DNA of 64,000 bases. It comes from Psilocybe azurescens. Taxonomy: Eukaryota > Basidiomycota > Agaricomycetes > Agaricales > Agrocybaceae. The notes under the pieces are model-generated. The model saw nothing but the letters and a program-made list of their open reading frames with translations. It ran no database searches and was not told the DNA's origin. Position 1 is the stretch's first letter; each line of letters opens with the position of its first letter. The stretch lies in contig JAJIRX010000133.1 of assembly GCA_023853785.1 (NCBI GenBank), forward strand, positions 57,509 to 121,508, written 5' to 3'. Positions 58,393-64,000 of the stretch are shown one piece after another. Both the position numbers and the translations under genes were made by a program.

Positions 58393-59785
58393 AGTCTACT
58401 TTCAGGGGTCCTATGGAAACCAGATAGCAAGCCATATTTCAATTACACAGCACTCAGGAGTCGACACATGATAACAAATTAACTGGGCATCAAATTTATC
58501 AGTAGGAGGCTGCAATACGCCACACACACCAAGACTGAACATAACAGGCAAGATAGTGTGCCCCATAGCTTGGCTCACAAGAAATTACAGTTCCACATAT
58601 AATGAGCATTGTGGTTCTCTTAGTAAGATAGGGCCAGTGTTCTCTGTACTACCCCACGTGAAGTGACAATGCTGTGACACCAATCACCTGACTTGTGAGA
58701 TTATCTCTGCATTGCTCAATAAATGCAACAATCTTTCTTTACACTGTCTGCCCTCCACTCACAGTAACTACCATTATACATGCTTTATTGTACATTAATT
58801 TGAACCTATATTTTAAACTTGTAACTGTGAGTTTTATAAAATTTACTTGAACTCATACCCAGTGAAAGGGTGTAAACCATTCTGAGCTTACAATTCATAG
58901 TGAGATACAGAGGCCCTTATTTTTGCGATTGTTATCTGTAATAAACTAGTACATTATGGTAGGAAAAACGCCAGACTATTAGGCTTTGAGACTTTACTTC
59001 CTAGTGGGCCAACAAGAGTAATAGACCTTACAAACTGACTAAGGTGTAGTGTGGCCTATTAATCAGTGCTACAAATCAAAGACTACCTTTAGTTTCCTAC
59101 ACAGCTATCAAAGCAACCCTAACCGAGCGCCCGAGGCAATCACCCGTTCCATTGATCATGCTATTAGTCTCATGCAAAGAAGAAACTCTTAAGAAATAAC
59201 CTTGGCTCTTAAAAGGGGTAACACCCATCAGTGTCTTACCAAGCAATCACCAAGTGATGGAAACCTTATTAATTAGCAAAAGCAATCACTGTGTCCAGGC
59301 CTCACAAGGCTGTTCACTAAATTAGGCAATCAAGCGCTCAGGGATCAGGCATCACTGTGCCACATGGGTGATCACCCCACAGACCGAATGTATTGAAATC
59401 TTGTGTACAACTCAGCATATGGCAGTCTACTAGATCTGACTATAAAAACTTGTAATTTGCAATGCAGCCAACATGAGTGAGTGATTGCCCAGCCAGTGAT
59501 TGCCACACAATACTAGAGGTAACTTGCCTCATGATAAGGGCACCTGCTGTTCCAGGAGGTCCTAAACCAATAGCAACTGTGCTTGGGAACCTTGGTAGGG
59601 TTTCCTAGGAAATATACCAATCTAGTCCTGACATGCCTTAGCCACAAGCCATCTGATAAAATAAGTCGGGTGATTGCTACCCAAGAAGGCACTGCCACAT
59701 GGACAACAATGTTATCTTCAAATAAGCACTGTAGCCCAGGCAAACTAGTACTTTCCACTATTATAATTGGTGCAGCAAAGGCTAG
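58393..59785. other. Repetitive DNA with TGATTGCC / GCAATCACC words; no gene
   Basis: The words GCAATCACC, GTGATTGCC and relatives recur many times here and again at 62990-64000, so both stretches may be parts of one larger element split by element 2. A TATA-like TATAAAAAC occurs at about 59441. Confidence 0.4.
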
Positions 59786-59793
59786 GCAGCATG
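59786..59793. repeat. 8-bp target-site duplication of element 2 (left)
   Basis: GCAGCATG, repeated exactly at 62803-62810. Confidence 0.9.
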
Positions 59794-60106
59794 GAGGTCT
59801 TTACACGGCCCCCTATTTTTGGTCGGACTCCGGTCGGACTCCGTTGGACTTTCTATATTCAGAATGACAATTTTTCTGGTCTAGGACTGCTGAAATTTTC
59901 TGGTGAGATTCCGGTGAGATTCCGGTGAAAGTCCGACTGGACTACAAGTCCAACGGACTGTCCAGGCGGACTGTCCACTGGAAATGACTGGACAGGACCA
60001 ACGGAAGTCCAATGGAAGTCCATTGGAATCCCACCGGACATGACTATTGGAATTCCAGTGGACAAGTCCAATGGATGTCCTTTTATTATAATTTATACTA
60101 GTATAG

Positions 60107-60188
60107 AAAAAAAGACATAAACAAGAATTGAACTCGGGCATTGGAGAATGCCGAACGCAAGCGGGATAAACCAACTGAGCCACAAAGG
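60107..60188 (-). ncRNA. tRNA-like Pol III cassette in element 2
   Basis: On the minus strand: A-box TGGCTCAGTTGG (complement of 60171-60182), a GGCATT-CTCC-AATGCC hairpin (complement of 60138-60153), a B-box-like GAGTTCAATTCTTG (complement of 60122-60135) and a seven-T terminator (complement of 60107-60113). The acceptor ends do not pair, so no mature tRNA is expected. Confidence 0.65.
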
Positions 60189-60211
60189 CTTATAGAAAAT
60201 AATAAAATTAG

Positions 60212-60960
60212 TTAAATAGATAGTGATGCGGCCGAAATTCTTGGCACTGCTTGGCACGGGACAAACAACAACGTGCGCGTGACATGTTGATGCCACGTCA
60301 GTGCATTGTTGATTCCGGCCCCACTTTTTCTTCCACCACCACTACCGCCTCGTCGGTCAGAGCCAGGCGAAAGCCAACCCGATGCGATGGAGGACGAACA
60401 CGACCACGACGGCCACGACCACGACCGACAATGCGGACGCGGACAAGGAGTACCGCGATGACAAGAACGCAGACGACAGCGACGGCAAGAGCGACAGCGA
60501 GGACAGCGACAGCGACAGCAAGGGTGGGGGTGAGACGGTGCGGCGAGACAGCAACAGCAACGGGCACAGCGAGGGTGGTGCGAGACGGCAGGGCGAGATG
60601 GTGAGGGCGAGGGTGTGGGTGAGGGTGAGGGCAAGATGGCGGGGGCAAGACAGCGGGGGCAAGACGGTGAGGGCAAGACGGTGAGGGCAAGACGGTGAGG
60701 GCAAGATGGCAGGGGCAAGACGGCGGGGGTGAGGGCAAGACGGCAGGGGCAAGACGGTGAGGCAAGGGCAAGGGCGAGACAGTGAGGATAAGGCGAGATG
60801 GCGGGGGCAAGGGCAAGACAGCGGGGTGAGGGCGAGACGGTGCAGGCGGGGCAAGGGTGAGGGCGAAGACGGCAGGGGTGGGGCGAGAGCTGAGGGGGGG
60901 GCGGGGCAAGGGCGAGACAGCGACAGCGACAGCGAAGACAACGACGACGGACACGGGCGG
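60212..60960 (-). repeat. Conserved frame and GC-rich body of element 2
   Basis: The minus strand reads GWLSPGSDRRGGSGGGRKSG and INNALTWHQHVTRTLL, then QAVPRISAASLSI-stop, matching element 1 in frame and stop position. The plus strand of the body has tandem GGGCAAGACGGTGA-like 14-bp units (60610-60780) and long G runs. Open frames in the body come from the repeat. Confidence 0.6.
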
Positions 60961-61559
60961 GGTGTAAGACGACACCGCCGTATGGCCACGTACACCCGAT
61001 ACGACGCACCCCACGGCGATGACCCGCCCACCCCTTTTTTAAGGTTTTCCCCTTTTTTTCGTGGTTTTTTCTTCTTTTCTTTTACATTTATATGTTTATT
61101 TCTTCATCTGACCCAGGTATGTACCTCCATCCCCATTTTTCTTTTAAATTTATGTTTTTGTTTTTGTTTTTAAAATTTTAATGATGGATCTCGCAGTATG
61201 TAACAATGTAATAGATAGTTGTTAATATACTATATTATACTTATATGAATTTACATTAAGATTGAAACATTAATATATTTCAGTTGGAATCCAATTGAAT
61301 TCTATTCCATGAAGTTAAAGTTGGGAACTCCAACTGGAGTCCAGGTGGACTCCAGGTGGTGTCTAATTGAACTCCACCTGGACACTACCTGGACTCCAGT
61401 TGGACTTAAGTGGAATTGTTTGGAGTCCACCTGGAGTCCACCTGGAGTCCATCTGAACTCCACCTACCAAAGATAATTTTTGGGACATTTGCATATGTTC
61501 CAGATGAAGTCCATGTGGAGTCCACTGTAGAACCTTCGTTCTGTCTCGGAACGGAAGAC

Positions 61560-62250
61560 GGCATAACACGACTTTAGACAAATCCACACAAAATCATCAT
61601 GAAACCAAATTAGAAAAACATCCGGCATATCGATCCCAAAGCGTTGCTCCCGCTCTCGGGCACCGTCAAAACCCTCTTCCTATCCGTGTACCACACGACT
61701 CCCGAAGGTCAAGGAAATGGAAAGCGGCTCATGTATGAGCTAATACTTTACCCAGGAGCCGGACAAGCCCCCAACCAATCAGATTAAAAAGCTTGGACAA
61801 TTCCAAGCACAGTAAAATTTATTGTAGAAAAACATATTTAAGTAGGCTAGTTTAAACTGCTTCGAGGTCGAATTTCGGAGCTTGAGAAATCACACCCTAC
61901 ATTTTGCACAAACCTCACGGTGTTAAAAAGACTTACACGAACTGTTCAACTATCGACCTCCACCGTACGTCGCCGTATCAACGAAATAGAATCTCTTCAC
62001 CGACTTCGCTCACGCCGTCATCGCTTCCCGTCGTCTGTTCTGAATCGCTTATCTCGTTAAAAACCCTCTCATCGCTATCCGCTCACCCTTGTCACAGATA
62101 TACATAAACAAGCACCTCTTAGACCCCCACCTTGCTGAACACCTCGTCAGCGAACGAACTCTGACTGTACCTCACAGTCAGGATTAAAAGAAAAGGGACA
62201 CATCCAATCAAGGACATTTCCTATCATCTTCACCACCACTTTTGTATAGA
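61560..62250. other. Unique DNA inside element 2
   Basis: About 690 bp without counterpart in elements 1 or 3 and with ordinary base composition. It could be captured genomic DNA or a nested insertion; its edges carry no clear duplication. Confidence 0.45.
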
Positions 62251-62802
62251 GTCGGTGGACTCCACATGGAGTTCCTGGGTGGAGGTAAAGTACACAAGTC
62301 AGATAATCATGTAGTATATAGTTTTCAATATATTATATTACATTGTTACATGAATTAAAGATAAGATTGAAGTATTATCCTAGTGACCTAGCTTCCTTAA
62401 TATGGCTCCCAAAACTTCCAAGAACACTGCTACTGTCCCTAACTCCCCTCCCAAATCTGCAATTAAACCAGTGACAGTCCACTGGACATCCACTGGACTC
62501 CACTGGACAGAGCACTCTTGGAGCTGGTCTAATTAAGTGCTGAGAGTCCGGTGGAAGTCCACTGGAAGTCCAACGGAAGTCCAACAGACTGGATAGTCCA
62601 GCCAGTCCACCTGTTTTCTGTCTTGAAGTGACTTGACCGGACTTTGACCGGAATTTGGCCGGACTCTGACTGGACTGGTACCGGAATTTTGTGGAGTCCA
62701 ACGGAATCCGTTGGACGTCCAATGGACTGTCCATTGGAATTGGCTGGGTCCGGTGAAAGTCCATTGGAGTCCAACAGAAAATGGGGGCACTGTAAAGTAC
62801 AT

Positions 62803-62810
62803 GCAGCATG
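62803..62810. repeat. 8-bp target-site duplication of element 2 (right)
   Basis: GCAGCATG, identical to 59786-59793. Confidence 0.9.
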
Positions 62811-63125
62811 CGGTCCATTTCCTTTCTTTTCTCTTAGTCTCTTTCAATTATCACAAGCCAAAGTATCTATTTAGTCTATAAAAACAGCCCTGTATCTTAG
62901 AATAGGAACCAAGTAATCTACACCCCAGATTTGATATCAGAATTTACTCTGAATAAGAATTCTAGTGTTAACACTTGAGGACTAGTGATTTGTGTGATAA
63001 GAGATCTAACACTGCAGTTCACCTTAAGCAATTAGGCGCTACCTGGTTTCGTGAGCGATTGCCATTGTTATATTCAATGTCAGATCTATTAGACTTGATA
63101 AGCAGACTTTTATAAGTCATCTGTG
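62811..63125. other. No gene; promoter-like TATA in repetitive DNA
   Basis: TCTATAAAAACAG occurs at about 62875, in DNA that was continuous with 59785 before element 2 inserted. It could be an LTR-type promoter, but no LTR ends were identified. Confidence 0.35.
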
Positions 63126-63357
63126 GACTGCCCTGGGGATTGTCAAGTACAGGTTGGAACCCTATACGGCTAGCGATTGCTCATAGTAACTAGAGACGAC
63201 TGTCAGAGAACTCTGACTGCTCAGAACGTTGCCTATAGTAAGACTGCCCTGGGGATTATTAAGTACGGGTGGGAACCCTATAAAGACTAGTGATCGCTCA
63301 TAGTAACTAGGGACGACTGTCAGAGAAATCCGACTGTTTTCAGGACATTGCCTATAG
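63126..63357. repeat. 116-bp direct tandem repeat, two units
   Basis: Units begin GACTGCCCTGGGGATT at 63126 and 63242, and end GCCTATAGTA. They differ by scattered substitutions. Confidence 0.85.
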
Positions 63358-63553
63358 TAAACTAAGGACTGTGGACTAGTGTGCCCAGTTGTTTATAGGA
63401 GCTAAGAATCTACTATGTGTTAATACGGGTGATTGCTTATAGTGTTTGATAGTTTGAGTTTGGGTTTATTAAGAGAACTGTTAAGTGTCCCGTGTACACT
63501 CGCCCCCAAAAGCGATCCCTTTGATATTGGTGATCGCCCTTACTATTCCAGTG

Positions 63554-64000
63554 CCTTGTGTACTTGCCTGTAAAGAGTTCCCTAGCTACTAGTGATCACC
63601 CCAGAGCAATCATCTAAATCTGTACTCTGCTAAAAACTAGTTATTGTAATAAGCTTTATGAGCTTACCCTCAGATCGAACTGATCAATATAAATATTTGA
63701 TTGGGTGTTGTGTATTGGGCAATTACAAAGACACCCCGCACTAAACATCTCACCGCAAAGTGCAGCTTGGATATGGCGCCATCCAGCTCTGCAAGCTGAT
63801 AGGATCCGCTGAGATGTTTAGTGCGGGGTGACTTTGTAATTGCCCAATACACAACACCCAATCAAATATTTATATTGATCAGTTCGATCTGGGAGGGTAA
63901 GCTTGTAAGGCTTATTACAATAACTAGTTTAGCAGAGTACAGACTTAGATGATCGCTCTGGGGTGATCACTAGTAGCTAGAGAACACTTTACAGGCTAGT
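63554..64000. repeat. Long palindrome at the window edge
   Basis: 63554-63752 is nearly the reverse complement of 63806-64000. The arms share CAATATAAATATTTGATTGG and GATGTTTAGTGCGGGGTG, and the spacer of about 54 bp contains GGATATGGCGCCATCC. The right arm runs off the window. No coding content. Confidence 0.85.

Larger units (their letters stand above)
59794..62802 (+). mobile_element. Element 2: hAT-like non-autonomous transposon (3009 bp)
   Basis: Ends are GAGGTCTTTACACGGCCCCC (left) and, inward from the right, ATGTACTTTACAGTGCCCCC, then a T-rich step and GGACTCC on both sides. Exact 8-bp duplications flank it. Order matches element 1: TGGACTCCA-type subterminal array (59820-60080), tRNA-like cassette, conserved frame, GC-rich body, T-rich and AT-rich stretch, second array (61270-61470). 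About 690 bp of unrelated DNA (61560-62250) and a partial repeat of the right-hand region (62260-62790) follow. No transposase. Confidence 0.85.

Noticed and set aside
60212..61031. Several 200-265 codon frames in element 2
   Set aside because: Composition-driven frames in the GC-rich body, overlapping one another in all phases.
62811..64000. LTR retrotransposon
   Set aside because: Promoter-like TATA and repeated words were noticed, but no LTR ends, primer-binding site or gag/pol motifs were found.

Overview
The window looks like nuclear DNA of an Agaricomycete (mushroom-forming basidiomycete). Most genes are cut by several introns of about 45-75 bp with GT-AG ends, promoters carry TATA boxes about 70 bp before the ATG, and the mobile DNA is fungal in type (Tc1/mariner, a hAT-like non-autonomous family, a TET/JBP-like remnant). 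No bacterial operon, rRNA gene or canonical tRNA gene was seen. All identifications come from reading the sequence; no database search was run.

The core (about 5.7-51.0 kb) is a recently amplified cluster of one gene family that I do not recognise, called the X family here. Members encode about 230-265 residues with a constant exon pattern (7 or 8 exons). I find 13 copies. Seven are intact by exon arithmetic or by close match to an intact copy: A 11218-12385(-), K 18063-19167(+), L 21088-22222(-), M 23262-24412(+), E 33568-34718(-), I 46576-47726(-), J 49113-50222(+). Five carry frameshifts (B, D, F, H, N) and one is truncated (G). Interleaved, usually convergent with an X gene, are six pieces of a BAHD/trichothecene-3-O-acetyltransferase-like gene (AT). 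Only AT2 (16084-17621, -) keeps all motifs, and it needs a one-base frame change.

The cluster is built of inverted duplications. A palindrome of about 9.3 kb (8.6-17.9 kb) holds AT1-A and B-AT2 as mirror images. A second set at 30-51 kb holds D/F, F/H and H/J as mirror pairs, with E and I in the spacers. Gene conversion, a shared old frameshift and a probable spacer inversion can be read from the copies.

The flanks are transposon-rich. Three copies of one non-autonomous element (1881-4378, 53214-56008, 59794-62802) each have exact 8-bp target duplications, hAT-like ends, subterminal arrays of a TGGANTCCA palindrome, a GC-rich simple-sequence body and, in two copies, a tRNA-like cassette with A box, B box and T7 terminator. 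One copy sits inside a Tc1 transposase gene and itself carries a TA-flanked inverted-repeat element, giving three nested insertions. The left edge (1-619) holds a broken TET/JBP-like dioxygenase fragment. The right edge (from 63554) holds one and a half arms of another long palindrome.

The best candidates for something undescribed are the X family with its linked acyltransferase, and the hAT-like family carrying a Pol III-type cassette.
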